From NCBI GenBank assembly GCA_028689635.1, contig JAQVCU010000012.1, forward strand, positions 1-44,432: a stretch of DNA of 44,432 nucleotides. The letters are read 5' to 3'. Below the pieces are notes generated by a model that saw only the letters and a list, made by a program, of their open reading frames with translations, searched no databases and was not told where the DNA came from. This stretch comes from Oscillospiraceae bacterium (GTDB lineage Bacteria > Bacillota > Clostridia > Oscillospirales > Ruminococcaceae). Position numbers and translations under genes: made by a program. Below, one piece after another: positions 32,888 to 41,940 of this stretch (positions within the stretch are counted from its first letter, which is position 1; each line of letters begins with the position of its first letter).

Positions 32888-33916
32888 ATGAAAAAGAAAA
32901 TTGCGGCGCTTTTGCTGGGGGCAGTGCTCTGCTTTTCCTGTGGGATCACAGCGCTGGCAGAAACCCAGCCAGACCCTTTTGACGACCAGGACCTTTGCTT
33001 TTTCACCCCGGGCGAACAGGGCGTGATCGGCTGGCTTACCCTGGGCGAATATGCGGCGGAGGATCTGGAGATCCAGGCTGAATGGGGCGAAAAATGCAAG
33101 CCCTACATCAAATCTGTCCGCCTGGGCAACGAAGCCGCCGGGGATATCCAGGTCCTGATCGATCTGCGGGATTACTGGGGCATGGAGCCGGTGGAGATCA
33201 CCGGTTATTTAAAAGTGGTGGAAAAAGCCACCGGACGCAACGTAACGCCGGAGATGCGGCCCATTATCCCCTCTCAGCGCATCCGTCTGCGGGACGGATA
33301 TTTTGGGTGGAACCGCGACCAGGGCCTTTACAGCTTCCCCGAAGAATACAGCTATGATCCCGCCACCGGGACCCTTACCTATCCGGAATTCCGCGGCGTC
33401 ACCAAAAGCCTGAACGGCACCTTCCTTTCTGCGCCGATCCTGGATCTGACGCAATTTCCGGAGGAGATCAACAACATCGAAATCTCTTTTGGCAAAAGCG
33501 GTTTCTCCTTCGCCACCCGCACCATCCGTCAGGAGCCGCTGAACCTGCTCTATTCCCAGACGCCCAACAGCGAGGTAAAACGTATGGCGGAACACGCTCA
33601 GATGAAGTTCCTCTCCTTCCCGGCTGCCCCGGAATGGGATTTTACCGGCACTGTCACCTGGAAGCTTCCGGATCTTCAGGGGGACTGGCATATTTACGCC
33701 ATTGAGGGAAGCGATCTCACCGAACTGGAGTCCACCTTATCGGAGGACGGCGGCAGCCTATGCTTCCGCGCCAGGCAGTTTGGCGCCTATGTGCTCAGCG
33801 ACGAACCCCTGGAAGCCGCGGCGCCTGCCCCGATCCTCCCCGCCCATGAAAACCCGGAGACCGGCCGGGATGCCCTTTCTCTGGCGGCCGCTCTCAGCGC
33901 CGCCGCCCTCGCCTAA
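32888..33916 (+). CDS. Secreted protein with NPETG sortase-like motif and truncated C-terminus
   Basis: 342 residues. A signal peptide (about 24 residues, cleavage after ALA) is followed by a largely beta-type extracellular region without recognised domains. The C-terminus reads NPETGRDALSLAAALSAAALA, a sortase-like NPxTG motif plus a hydrophobic stretch. The usual positively charged stop-transfer tail is missing, so anchoring may be impaired or the protein released. ATG 32888 is chosen because GGAGGA lies 7 bases upstream. The gene is monocistronic, preceded by the palindromic repeats and followed by a terminator. Confidence 0.75.
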   Translation: MKKKIAALLLGAVLCFSCGITALAETQPDPFDDQDLCFFTPGEQGVIGWLTLGEYAAEDLEIQAEWGEKCKPYIKSVRLGNEAAGDIQVLIDLRDYWGMEPVEITGYLKVVEKATGRNVTPEMRPIIPSQRIRLRDGYFGWNRDQGLYSFPEEYSYDPATGTLTYPEFRGVTKSLNGTFLSAPILDLTQFPEEINNIEISFGKSGFSFATRTIRQEPLNLLYSQTPNSEVKRMAEHAQMKFLSFPAAPEWDFTGTVTWKLPDLQGDWHIYAIEGSDLTELESTLSEDGGSLCFRARQFGAYVLSDEPLEAAAPAPILPAHENPETGRDALSLAAALSAAALA

Positions 33917-33941
33917 GCCCCTGGTTTCTGAAATTATTTTT

Positions 33942-33980
33942 AAAACCCCTTCAAGCCCATGGGCTCGAAGGGGGTTTTTT
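33942..33980. terminator. Bidirectional terminator
   Basis: AAAACCCCTTCAAGCCC pairs with GGGCTCGAAGGGGGTTTT (minor mismatches), flanked by A and T runs, between convergent genes. Confidence 0.8.
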
Positions 33981-33988
33981 AGATGGCT

Positions 33989-35350
33989 TTACAGTTTTTC
34001 TGACAGCTGCCGCAGGCTTTCTTTCATCGTGTCCCAGTCCCGGGGGGCAGGCGGCATTTCCCCGTACCGCACACGGCGGTAACTCTCCGTAGGCTGCTCC
34101 CAATCTCCACCGGAAACAGCGCGGATCCCGGTCAGGATCTCCTCCGGCGTATCGGAGGGGGCGGGGGCCGCGCCGCGAAGGGCCAGCCATTCCATCATCA
34201 GGCGATACCCTTCCCGCAGGTCAGCGGTTTCGCCTTCCCGGCGGCAAAGCTCCCGGCAGCGCCTTTTCCATCCGCGGGCAGTCAACTCCCGCCGTGCCTT
34301 GGCGCTTTTTTCTCCGGGCAGCAGCGTCTCCACCCGGTCTTTATAATATTCCGATTCCCCGGCAAGGGAAAGCCGCGGCAGCCGTTTGGCAAAAAGCTTT
34401 TTCAGCAATTCTGCCACAGCCCTCCAGCCCCGCCGCAGCCAGGCAAAGATCTCCCGGCGTTTAAGCCAGAGGATCCAGAGCAAAAACGCCGCCGTCACAT
34501 AATACAGCCAGGTGTCGTCCCTGAATTCCCCCTGGTCTCCCAGCAGTTCCGCAAAAGCTTGTTCCCCGCTTCCGGGGGCGCTGCCGGAGGCCTCGCCGGA
34601 AAACAGCTCGGCCAAAAACAGGGCCGCCGCAATGACCAGGCGCAGGGCTGCCGCCGCCATATTTCCCAGGGCTCCCAGCCCTTGGGCAATGGGGCCGCGG
34701 AAACAGTAGCCCAGCAGGATAGCCCCCAGCACCGCGGCTGTCAGCAGCAGATTGTACACCCGGATCTGTCCGGGCAGATGCTCCAGGCGATGCCGCCGCC
34801 GCTGCATCAGATAATCGATATTTGCCTGATTGCGGCAGAAGGCGAACAGCGCCCCGAAGAGAAACAGGGCCGCCGCCAGGAAGGCCAGGGGATAATTTGT
34901 CGGGGCAAAAACATTTTTGGCCCACCGCAGGGCCGGCACCGCCGCAAAACAGAGCAGCCCGGCATAAAACACCGCCGGGGAAAGGATCTGCCCATAGGGC
35001 CGCCGGCCGGCCAGCGTACCCGCAGTCCAGGCCGCCATGCAACACAGGGCCGTCAAAATAGACTGTCCCACGCCGCAGCGCGGCAAAAAAAGCAGCAGCG
35101 GCGCCGCCACAGAAAGCGCCGCCGTCAAAACGCGAAGGGCCACCGCCGCCAAGGGCTGCCGTTTTGTCCCGGCCAAAAGCTCCATGGCAAAAGCGGAAAG
35201 GCCCAGAATCAACAGCACAAGGCTTTTGAGGGGCAGCCACGCGCCGGAAGCGCCCAGGGACAGCTCCCCCAGGGCCAACAGCGCCGCCCCCGGCAGCAGC
35301 AGCCCCAGGGCGGCGGCCCAGCGCAGGGCAAGCAAAAATTTTGGATTCAC
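33989..35350 (-). CDS. Polytopic membrane protein with DUF4129-like C-terminal domain
   Basis: 453 residues. Residues 1 to about 230 contain seven or more hydrophobic helices, and two more lie near residues 255-290 and 325-345. The cytoplasmic or exposed C-terminus ends in a helical domain resembling DUF4129 (REGYRLMMEWLALRG, SDTPEEILTGIR, SYRRVRYGE). Such proteins accompany MoxR and DUF58 proteins, often as transglutaminase-fused forms; no transglutaminase triad is visible here. GTG 35350 overlaps the DUF58 stop (GTGA), indicating translational coupling. Confidence 0.75.
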   Translation of the reverse strand: MNPKFLLALRWAAALGLLLPGAALLALGELSLGASGAWLPLKSLVLLILGLSAFAMELLAGTKRQPLAAVALRVLTAALSVAAPLLLFLPRCGVGQSILTALCCMAAWTAGTLAGRRPYGQILSPAVFYAGLLCFAAVPALRWAKNVFAPTNYPLAFLAAALFLFGALFAFCRNQANIDYLMQRRRHRLEHLPGQIRVYNLLLTAAVLGAILLGYCFRGPIAQGLGALGNMAAAALRLVIAAALFLAELFSGEASGSAPGSGEQAFAELLGDQGEFRDDTWLYYVTAAFLLWILWLKRREIFAWLRRGWRAVAELLKKLFAKRLPRLSLAGESEYYKDRVETLLPGEKSAKARRELTARGWKRRCRELCRREGETADLREGYRLMMEWLALRGAAPAPSDTPEEILTGIRAVSGGDWEQPTESYRRVRYGEMPPAPRDWDTMKESLRQLSEKL

Positions 35351-36474
35351 GACGGCTCCCTCCCCCCGTCCTTCAGGCAATATACCTCCACATCCTCCGG
35401 GGCCTGATCCAATACGTTGGTGACAAACACCCGCACCCGCACGCCCGCAGGGGCTTTGTCCCGTGCAAAATTCAAGATCTCCTCGTTGAGGTAGGCCGTT
35501 ACCAAAAAAATATTGGAGGCCGCAACGCCGTCGTACCATTCCGCCAGAAATTCCGGGAAGGCCTGGGTGCTGCGCAGCTGTAGGCGTGCCAACACCACCA
35601 ACAGGTCGTGGATATGCTCCTCCCCAAAATATTCCTCCGAGACCACCGGCTCCCGTCCTCCCGGCTCTACCGGCCCGTTGGCCAAAAACCGCAGGGGAAC
35701 CCCCGTCCCGGCGATCTCCCGGAACAGCCAGGCGCAGACGCGGATGGCGTCTTCCACCGCAGGCGCGTCGATGACTTCCCGGCTTTCAAATTCCCGCGAC
35801 TGAATGTTTAGGATCACCGCCGCGCTTTGCTGGGCAGTGTATTCATTTTGATAGACCATCAGCCGCCGTTCCCGGGCGGTGGCCGCCCAGTGGATCCGGT
35901 TCATGGGGTCTCCCTGGGCGTATTCCCGTACGCCCGCGATAAAAAAGGGGTCCGCCAGCAGGTTCCGCCGAACAGAAAACTCTCCAAACAGGTGCCGTGG
36001 GGCCGAAAATTCCGCCGCGGCGTCCAATTCTCCGGGCAGCACGGTAATTTCGGAATCCAGCTCCACCGGCTGGGAAAAGCTGCTCATTCCCAGCAGATCG
36101 GAAGCCACCAGCACCACGCTTTGCAGGCTAAATACGCCGCGTTTTAAGCATTTTACCTTCCAGGCCCGCTGCACCCGCTGGTAGCTGCGCACCATAAAAA
36201 AACTGGGGACAAAACGGGTCTTATCCGTGACCACCGACTGCGCCCCGGCAAAATCCAGCCAGCGCGAGGTGGTGATCTCCGATTTGAGCCAGGGCACCGG
36301 CAGCCATTTCCGGTTGGAGACGGTCTCCAGGATCTCGATCTCGTCGCCCTCCCGGGCTTCCTCCCGGTCCAGACGGCAGCCGTATTCCAGATGGCGGAAT
36401 ACCCGCCGCCCATACAGCGCCATCTGACCCACCACAACGGCGGCGATGAGGACGATCAGCACCAATATCTCCAT
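35347..36474 (-). CDS. DUF58 domain protein
   Basis: 375 residues with one N-terminal membrane segment (MEILVLIVLIAAVVVGQMAL), a middle beta-type region and a DUF58 region. The latter carries the characteristic DPMNRIHWAATARERRLMVYQNE stretch followed by a von Willebrand A-like fold. DUF58 proteins are thought to work with MoxR ATPases as chaperone-like systems maturing enzyme complexes or envelope proteins; the client is unknown. It is the middle gene of the MoxR, DUF58, DUF4129-like operon. Confidence 0.88.
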   Translation of the reverse strand: MEILVLIVLIAAVVVGQMALYGRRVFRHLEYGCRLDREEAREGDEIEILETVSNRKWLPVPWLKSEITTSRWLDFAGAQSVVTDKTRFVPSFFMVRSYQRVQRAWKVKCLKRGVFSLQSVVLVASDLLGMSSFSQPVELDSEITVLPGELDAAAEFSAPRHLFGEFSVRRNLLADPFFIAGVREYAQGDPMNRIHWAATARERRLMVYQNEYTAQQSAAVILNIQSREFESREVIDAPAVEDAIRVCAWLFREIAGTGVPLRFLANGPVEPGGREPVVSEEYFGEEHIHDLLVVLARLQLRSTQAFPEFLAEWYDGVAASNIFLVTAYLNEEILNFARDKAPAGVRVRVFVTNVLDQAPEDVEVYCLKDGGREPS

Positions 36475-36492
36475 AATTCATCCAGCGCTCCC

Positions 36493-37434
36493 TTACAGCG
36501 TTTCGGTTGGCGCCGCGTTCTGCACCAAAATCTGCCGCGCCAGCTCCGCTGCGGCGGCGCCGGAGGCACTGGCCTGGTGGCCCCTGCAGATGATGCGGTG
36601 GCACACCACGTCGGCATACACCGCCTTTACGTCCTCCGGCGTCACATATTCCCCGCCGCGCACCGCGGCATGGGCCTGGGCCGCCCGCATCAGGGCCAGG
36701 GTTCCCCGGGGGCTAACGCCCAGGCGCACCTTTTCGTCCTCCCGGGTCGCCCGGACAAGGCGAACGATATAGTCCTTCACCGCGTCGCTCACATGGATCA
36801 GGCGCACCTCTTTCTGCGCCTGCGTCACGTCCTCCCCCGAGGCCACCGCCGCCAGCCCTTCCAGAGGATGGGCCGCCGCAAAACCGGAAAGCATATCCAG
36901 CTCCGCCCCGGCCTCCGGATAGCCCATGGAAAGGCGCATAAAAAACCGGTCCAGCTGCGCCTCCGGCAGCGGGAACGTCCCCTGGATCTCAATGGGGTTC
37001 TGGGTGGCGATCACCAAAAATGGGGCGGCCATGGGATAGGTCTCCCCATCCACCGAAACCTGGCGCTCCTCCATACACTCCAACAGGCTGGACTGGGTGC
37101 GCGGCGTGGCGCGGTTGATCTCGTCCGCCAACAGGATATTGGTGAAAACCGAGCCCGGGCGGAAAACGAACTCTTCCTCTTTCTGGTTGAAAAAGTTGAT
37201 GCCGGTCAGGTCGGAGGGCAGCAGATCCGGCGTAAACTGCACGCGCTTAAACCCGCAGTCCACCGATCTGGCCAGCGCTTTGGCCAGGGTGGTCTTCCCC
37301 GTTCCCGGCACGTCCTCCAACAGGATATGCCCTGCGGAAAGCAGGCCCAGGATCACCTTATCCAACACTTCGCCTTTGCCCAGGATCACCTTTTCCATAT
37401 TTGCCTTCAGCCTTCCAGCCAGATCGTATACCAT
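36493..37434 (-). CDS. MoxR-family AAA+ ATPase
   Basis: 313 residues. Walker A GTGKTTLAKAL, Walker B region ILLADEINRATPRTQSSLLECMEERQV and sensor motif VIATQNPIEIQGTFPLPEAQLDRF are all present, followed by the AAA lid. MoxR ATPases act as molecular chaperones with VWA-type partners, here the DUF58 protein. ATG 37434 is chosen for 8-base spacing from AGGAG rather than TTG 37440. It is promoter-proximal in its operon. Confidence 0.93.
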   Translation of the reverse strand: MVYDLAGRLKANMEKVILGKGEVLDKVILGLLSAGHILLEDVPGTGKTTLAKALARSVDCGFKRVQFTPDLLPSDLTGINFFNQKEEEFVFRPGSVFTNILLADEINRATPRTQSSLLECMEERQVSVDGETYPMAAPFLVIATQNPIEIQGTFPLPEAQLDRFFMRLSMGYPEAGAELDMLSGFAAAHPLEGLAAVASGEDVTQAQKEVRLIHVSDAVKDYIVRLVRATREDEKVRLGVSPRGTLALMRAAQAHAAVRGGEYVTPEDVKAVYADVVCHRIICRGHQASASGAAAAELARQILVQNAAPTETL

Positions 37435-37477
37435 ACTCAAAGCTCCTGTTCCTCCTATCCTGTTCTTATCATAACCT

Positions 37478-37506
37478 ATTATAACAAGTTCTCTGTCAAA
37501 CTACAA
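37478..37506 (-). promoter_or_regulatory. Promoter of the moxR operon
   Basis: On the minus strand: TTGTAG (37501-37506), a 17-base spacer and TATAAT (37478-37483). Confidence 0.65.
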
Positions 37507-37548
37507 TGTGGAGACGGCGAAAAGCGGACAGATCCCTTCCGTGAATAT

Positions 37549-37577
37549 AAAAAACGGCCGGTTCAAAGAACCGGCCG
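37549..37577 (-). terminator. Terminator of the zinc-ribbon gene
   Basis: On the minus strand CGGCCGGTTC, loop TTT, GAACCGGCCG, then TTTTTT. A perfect 10-bp stem. Confidence 0.9.
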
Positions 37578-37595
37578 CCAGCGTCTAAGAAAAAC

Positions 37596-37871
37596 TTATT
37601 CAGCTTTCATTTTAGCAAAGCACTCGCTGCAGTATACAGGTCTGTCTTCTCTGGGTCTGAAAGGAACCTTAGCCTCGCAGCCGCAGGAAGCGCAGATAGC
37701 GGTGAACATCTCTCTCTCGGGTTTCGCGTTGTTCTTGCGGGCATCGCGGCATTCTTTGCATCTCTGAGGCTCATTTACGAAGCCTTTTTCGGCGTAGAAC
37801 TCCTGCTCACCAGCAGTAAAAACGAACTCAGAGCCACAATCTTTGCAAATAAGGGTTTTGTCAGCGTACAT
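37596..37871 (-). CDS. Zinc-ribbon protein (91 aa)
   Basis: Contains three or more CxxC knuckles: CKDCGSEFVF near residue 9, CKECRDARK near 38, CASCGC near 60 and CSEC near 80. The first half matches the short probable zinc-ribbon (zf-trcl) family widespread in Clostridia, the second a CxxC-x-SSCG-like ribbon. It is probably a small nucleic-acid or protein-binding zinc protein. Function unknown. ATG 37871 follows GAGGT. The frame is open further upstream without a better start. Confidence 0.85.
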   Translation of the reverse strand: MYADKTLICKDCGSEFVFTAGEQEFYAEKGFVNEPQRCKECRDARKNNAKPEREMFTAICASCGCEAKVPFRPREDRPVYCSECFAKMKAE

Positions 37872-37972
37872 TTCTTTTACCTCGCTTATAGAATTTGAAT
37901 CTGCCCAACGATAACCGCACCGACATTGATTTAACAACGCTCTTGCCAGACATTCCGGGGCATTTCGAATAT

Positions 37973-38000
37973 TAATACAGCCTGATTGCAGGCTATATTA
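37973..38000 (-). terminator. Hairpin at the end of the sigma gene
   Basis: TAATACAGCCTG pairs with CAGGCTATATTA (one mismatch), overlapping the stop codon on the minus strand and followed by a weak AT-rich tract. Confidence 0.4.
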
Positions 38001-38615
38001 CAAATTTGGGTCATCCGGCGTTTTTGCCGCCGAACGGAGCTTTCGTCTGACTCTTTGCAGGGCGTTGTCCACGGATTTTTCGGTGGAGCATAATCGCTTT
38101 GACATTTCTTCGTAGGTAAACCCACTGAGGTAAAGCTGTAGCGCATCCTGTTCAAATGGAGACAAAAGAAACCTCATCCGCCTGCGCCGCTGCTCCATTT
38201 CCTCTTCCAAAATCAAAAGAGTTTCGGGGCCGTCCACCGACGGTTCGGAAGCACCGGGAAAAACACCATCCCGCTCTTCCAGTGAAACGTAATTGCTCAA
38301 CGGGCCATGCTTTCCGGCAAGGCCTGCCTTAACGGCGGTGATCATCTGCCGCTTCATGCAGAGAACCGCATAGGACCGAAAAGGCGCCGAACCATTGTAA
38401 TGGCGGATCGCCTTGAGCAGCCCGATCAAGCATTCCTGAGTCAGATCCTCCCGTTCCAGGCCCGCCACACGGTAACTTCCCGCATGGGCGCCTGCCAACG
38501 CGGCATACCGCGCGATCAGGAGCACCAGAGCGTCGGTATCGCCCTCCCGGGCCCGGCGCGCCAACTCTTCTTCAGGCAAATCATTCTGTTTGCTCACAGG
38601 TTTTTGACTCATCAT
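37998..38615 (-). CDS. SigH-like RNA polymerase sigma factor
   Basis: About 205 residues of the sigma-70 family in the SigH (Spo0H)-like group. Region 2 shows ELARRAREGDTDALVLLIARY and LEREDLTQECLIGLLKAIRHYN, followed by FRSYAVLCMKRQMITAVK. The region 4 helix-turn-helix is FTYEEMSKRLCSTEKSVDNALQRVRRKL. In Firmicutes such factors drive early sporulation, competence or stationary-phase genes. ATG 38615 is preferred: it has GGAGCGGG upstream. The in-frame ATG 38651 lies almost at the predicted transcription start. Confidence 0.85.
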   Translation of the reverse strand: MMSQKPVSKQNDLPEEELARRAREGDTDALVLLIARYAALAGAHAGSYRVAGLEREDLTQECLIGLLKAIRHYNGSAPFRSYAVLCMKRQMITAVKAGLAGKHGPLSNYVSLEERDGVFPGASEPSVDGPETLLILEEEMEQRRRRMRFLLSPFEQDALQLYLSGFTYEEMSKRLCSTEKSVDNALQRVRRKLRSAAKTPDDPNL

Positions 38616-38658
38616 TTGCCCGCTCCGGAGTGAACTCTCATAACGCTTCATCGTTCTA

Positions 38659-38687
38659 AGAATATACTACTGGATTTGGAATGTCAA
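38659..38687 (-). promoter_or_regulatory. Promoter of the SigH-like gene
   Basis: On the minus strand: TTGACA (38682-38687), a 17-base spacer and TATTCT (38659-38664). The predicted start near 38652 gives a leader of about 37 bases to ATG 38615. Confidence 0.7.
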
Positions 38688-38759
38688 GGGTTTTTAGAAA
38701 AATTACGAAAAAATGCACTGCGTTTTTTTCAAAAATCTATCGAAAATTGACAAAATCGC

Positions 38760-40115
38760 TCAGCGTGTGACATCCTTCACCCATTTTCCCCGGAAAAGCC
38801 GGCCCACGCAGGCCAGGGATTTGGCCACCTGGTCGCTTTTGAGGAAGACAAAGGCCACCACCGGCGGCAGTCCGAACACGATCCCCGACAAAAATCCCAG
38901 CAGGACAGAGCAAAACCACATGGAACCCACGTCGCAGATGAACACAAACTTGGAGTCTCCCCCTCCCCGCAGGGTCCCAATGAGGTTGACCGAGCCCACC
39001 GACTGGAAGATCATCATGACCGCCATCACATTCATCAGCTGATAAGCCAGCGCCTTCGTCGCGGCGGAAACATTGTAAAAATCGATGGCCACGTGCTTGA
39101 TCAGCAGCATCAGCGCACAGGCCAACATGCCAAAGAGCACGCTCAAGGCAAAGAAGGTCTTCGCCTGATCCTTGGCTTTCTGGTATTCCCCCTCGCCGAT
39201 GGTGTTGCCGGTGATGACCGCGGCGGAGTTGGAGATCCCCTGCACCAGCACGGTGGTGAACTGCATCAGCACCCGGCAGATGCTGAAAGCGGCCACCATT
39301 TCGGAGCCAAGACGCCCCATGATCACCGTGATCATAGAATCCCCCAGGGACCAGAGCATCTCGTTGCCCATCACCGGCGCGCTGTAGCGGACAAATTTTT
39401 CCATGATCTCCCGCCCCGCCCGGCTAAAGAGGTAGCGGATGCGGAACCGGATCTTTTTCTCCACCGCCAGCATATAGACGCCGATAAACAGGAACTCTGA
39501 CGCACGGGCGATGAGGGTGCCCAGGGCCGCGCCGGCGATCTCCATCCTGGGTGCGCCCAACTTGCCGAAGATAAACACCCAGTTGAAAAAGACGTTGACC
39601 ACAAAGGACATGCTGTACACCGCCAGGGAGATGCGCACCGTGCCCACGGTACGCAAGAGGCTAATGGACGTCAGGGTGACGCCGTACATCCCGTAGGTAA
39701 AGGCCATGATCCGCAGATAGCGGATCCCCTCCGCAATGACCGGCTCGTCTGTTGTGAAAATGCGCATCAAAAAGCCGGGGGTAAAAAAGGATAGAATGCT
39801 GAAAATCAGGGACATCCCGATGGAAATACGGTAGGTTAATCCCATGACCCGTTTGATGGCTTCCTCGTCCCCGCGGCCCCAGTACTGGGCCGTGAGGATG
39901 CTGGCGCCGCCGGAAAGGCCAAAGTTGATGATCATAAAGACGAAACCGACCTGGTTGGCCAGGGAGGTCGCGGTCAGCTGTATCTCGCCCAGCTGTCCCA
40001 CCATCACCGTATCCATCATATTGACCCCGAAGGTAATCAGGTTTTGCAGGGCGATGGGAATCGAGATCGAAATCAGCTTATGATAAAAGCTTTTATCCTT
40101 CACAAAAATCTTCAC
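38760..40115 (-). CDS. MATE-family multidrug efflux transporter, second of pair
   Basis: 451 residues with twelve predicted membrane helices in two MatE halves. It starts MKIFVKDKSFYHKLISISIPIALQNLITFGVNMMDTVMVGQLGE, a standard MATE N-terminus. It exports cationic compounds using Na+ or H+. It lies 22 bases downstream of a paralog of identical length with which it shares many segments, e.g. SVNLIGTLRGGGDSKFVF. The pair probably arose by tandem duplication and may form a specialised exporter set. Substrate unknown. Confidence 0.92.
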   Translation of the reverse strand: MKIFVKDKSFYHKLISISIPIALQNLITFGVNMMDTVMVGQLGEIQLTATSLANQVGFVFMIINFGLSGGASILTAQYWGRGDEEAIKRVMGLTYRISIGMSLIFSILSFFTPGFLMRIFTTDEPVIAEGIRYLRIMAFTYGMYGVTLTSISLLRTVGTVRISLAVYSMSFVVNVFFNWVFIFGKLGAPRMEIAGAALGTLIARASEFLFIGVYMLAVEKKIRFRIRYLFSRAGREIMEKFVRYSAPVMGNEMLWSLGDSMITVIMGRLGSEMVAAFSICRVLMQFTTVLVQGISNSAAVITGNTIGEGEYQKAKDQAKTFFALSVLFGMLACALMLLIKHVAIDFYNVSAATKALAYQLMNVMAVMMIFQSVGSVNLIGTLRGGGDSKFVFICDVGSMWFCSVLLGFLSGIVFGLPPVVAFVFLKSDQVAKSLACVGRLFRGKWVKDVTR

Positions 40116-40137
40116 AGAGGGTCCTCCTTTTGCTCTT

Positions 40138-41493
40138 TTACTGCGTCACGTCCCGTACCCATTTCCCGCTGATGAGACGCAGCAGGCAGGCCACCGCCTT
40201 GACCGCCTCGTCAATGCGCAGGAAAAGGTACACCACCGCCGCCGGCCAGTGAAACACCAGCCCGGTGAGAAAGCCGGCCGGCACAGCAAACGCCCACAGG
40301 GATCCGACGTCGCACATCAGCACAAAGCGGGAATCCCCGCCGCCGCGCAGGGTACCGATCAGGTTGACCGAACCCACCGACTGGAAAAAGCAGACCCCCG
40401 CCAGCACCGTCATCATCTGATGGGCCAGGGCCTTGGTGGAATCGGACACGTTGTAAAAATCCACCGCTGCCGTACGGGTGGCCAGCACCAGCCCCGCCGC
40501 CAACAGCCCGAAGAGGATACTGAGCGCGGCAAAAGTCCCCGCCTGTTTCTTCGCTTTTTCGTATTCCCCCGCGCCGATGGTATTGCCGGTGATGACCGCG
40601 GCGGAGTTTGCCACGCCCTGCACCAATACCGACGCGAACTGGGAAACCACTCCGGCGATGCTGTTGGCCGCCACCATTTCCGAACCCACCCGGCCCATGA
40701 CCACCGCGGTCATGGAGTTGCCGATGGACCAACAGACCTCGTTGCAGAGCACCGGAATGCCGTAACGCCCATAGCTGCTCCAGATCTCCCGGCGGATACG
40801 TCCCAAAAAATGCCGGGGCCGAAAACAGATCTGGTTTTCCCGAAAAAAGAGGAACCAGCACACCAGCAAAAATTCTGCTACCCGGGCGATGAGGGTCCCC
40901 AGGGCCGCGCCCACAATGCCGAGGGCCGGCGCGCCCAGGTTGCCGAAGATAAAGACCCAATTGAAAAATACGTTCACCACAAAGGAGACGCTGTAGATGA
41001 CCACCGAGATATTCACCGTGCCCACCGTCCGCAGGATCCCCAGGGAAACCAGGGTAAAGCCGTACAGGACATAGGTAAGGCCCACCACCCGTAAGTAGCG
41101 CACGCCCTCCGCGATCACCGCTTCGTCCACGGTGTAGATCCGCATCAGCTGCTCCGACAAGAGCAGGGCCGCCAGGGTGAACGCCGCCGCAATGGAGACC
41201 GCCAGCCGGTAGGCCATGTTCATCACCATGCGGATCGATTCCGTATCCTTTTTCCCCCAGAACTGGGCGGTCAGGATCCCGCAGCCGCTGGAGAGGCCAA
41301 AATTGATGATCATGTAAATAAACCCGATCTGCCCGGCCAGGGAAGCCGCCGTCAATTGCACTTCCCCCACCTGGCCCACCATCACCGTGTCCATCATGCT
41401 CACGCCAAAGGTGATCAGGTTCTGTAGAGCAATGGGTACCGAGATGGTCAAAAGCTTTTTGTAAAATATCCTATCGCGCACCAGGATACTCAA
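40138..41493 (-). CDS. MATE-family multidrug efflux transporter, first of pair
   Basis: 451 residues, paralogous to the following gene, with the same N-terminal IPIALQNLITFGVSMMDTVMVGQ motif and twelve predicted helices. The start is TTG 41493, preceded by a G-rich site (GGGGGG) at about 7 bases. The frame stays open another 60 codons upstream, but that part has no MATE similarity and lacks a start site. A TATAAT promoter (41711-41739) and a 9-base direct repeat lie upstream. Confidence 0.9.
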   Translation of the reverse strand: MSILVRDRIFYKKLLTISVPIALQNLITFGVSMMDTVMVGQVGEVQLTAASLAGQIGFIYMIINFGLSSGCGILTAQFWGKKDTESIRMVMNMAYRLAVSIAAAFTLAALLLSEQLMRIYTVDEAVIAEGVRYLRVVGLTYVLYGFTLVSLGILRTVGTVNISVVIYSVSFVVNVFFNWVFIFGNLGAPALGIVGAALGTLIARVAEFLLVCWFLFFRENQICFRPRHFLGRIRREIWSSYGRYGIPVLCNEVCWSIGNSMTAVVMGRVGSEMVAANSIAGVVSQFASVLVQGVANSAAVITGNTIGAGEYEKAKKQAGTFAALSILFGLLAAGLVLATRTAAVDFYNVSDSTKALAHQMMTVLAGVCFFQSVGSVNLIGTLRGGGDSRFVLMCDVGSLWAFAVPAGFLTGLVFHWPAAVVYLFLRIDEAVKAVACLLRLISGKWVRDVTQ

Positions 41494-41683
41494 GCGGATC
41501 CCCCCTTTCCATGGTTCTTCCGTGGGTTTCGTTTTCTGCAGGGATGAAAAAACCGCGCCATGCCTTTTTGCAAAGACACGCCGCGCGTCGCCAATAAAAA
41601 TCTGCTCGGGGACGCCGCAGCCGCCCCTTCTTGTCCGGATCCCTGCCCGTCGCCGCAGGCGGGGCATGAAAATCAGACGCATT

Positions 41684-41739
41684 CATCGTATGACACATCG
41701 TATGGCAGTTATTATAACATGTATTAACCTCGCTGAAAA
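41684..41739 (-). promoter_or_regulatory. Promoter and direct repeat upstream of the MATE pair
   Basis: On the minus strand: TTTTCA (41734-41739), a 17-base spacer and an extended -10 TGTTATAAT (TATAAT at 41711-41716). Just downstream, CATACGATG occurs twice 12 bases apart (41684-41692, 41696-41704), a possible repressor site. Confidence 0.55.
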
Positions 41740-41794
41740 GGGTGTTTTACAAATAATCTTCCGCCCCCCTTCCCCGCCTTCCCGGAAATTCCCC

Positions 41795-41822
41795 TTGATT
41801 ATTCCGGAAAAACGTGTATAAT
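41795..41822 (+). promoter_or_regulatory. Promoter of tRNA-Leu
   Basis: TTGATT (41795-41800), a 16-base spacer and TATAAT (41817-41822). Confidence 0.7.
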
Positions 41823-41846
41823 AATGGAGTAATTCACAACAGAATT

Positions 41847-41933
41847 GCCGGTGTGATGGAATTGGCAGACGTGCGGGACTCAAAATCCCGTGGTGGCGAC
41901 ACCGTGCGGGTTCGACCCCCGCCACCGGCACCA
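41847..41933 (+). tRNA. tRNA-Leu (anticodon CAA)
   Basis: The acceptor stem GCCGGTG pairs with CACCGGC, with encoded CCA at 41931-41933. A long variable arm (GGTGGCGACACCG) marks a class II tRNA. The anticodon loop CTCAAAA gives CAA, decoding UUG. At 87 bases it has normal tRNA-Leu length. Confidence 0.95.
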
Positions 41934-41940
41934 AACCAAT

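Noticed and set aside
32446-33099. Repeat-containing proteins with a 30-residue period on either strand at the palindrome array
   Set aside because: The periodic peptides arise because the DNA unit is 90 bases. There is no start site and both strands are equally open.
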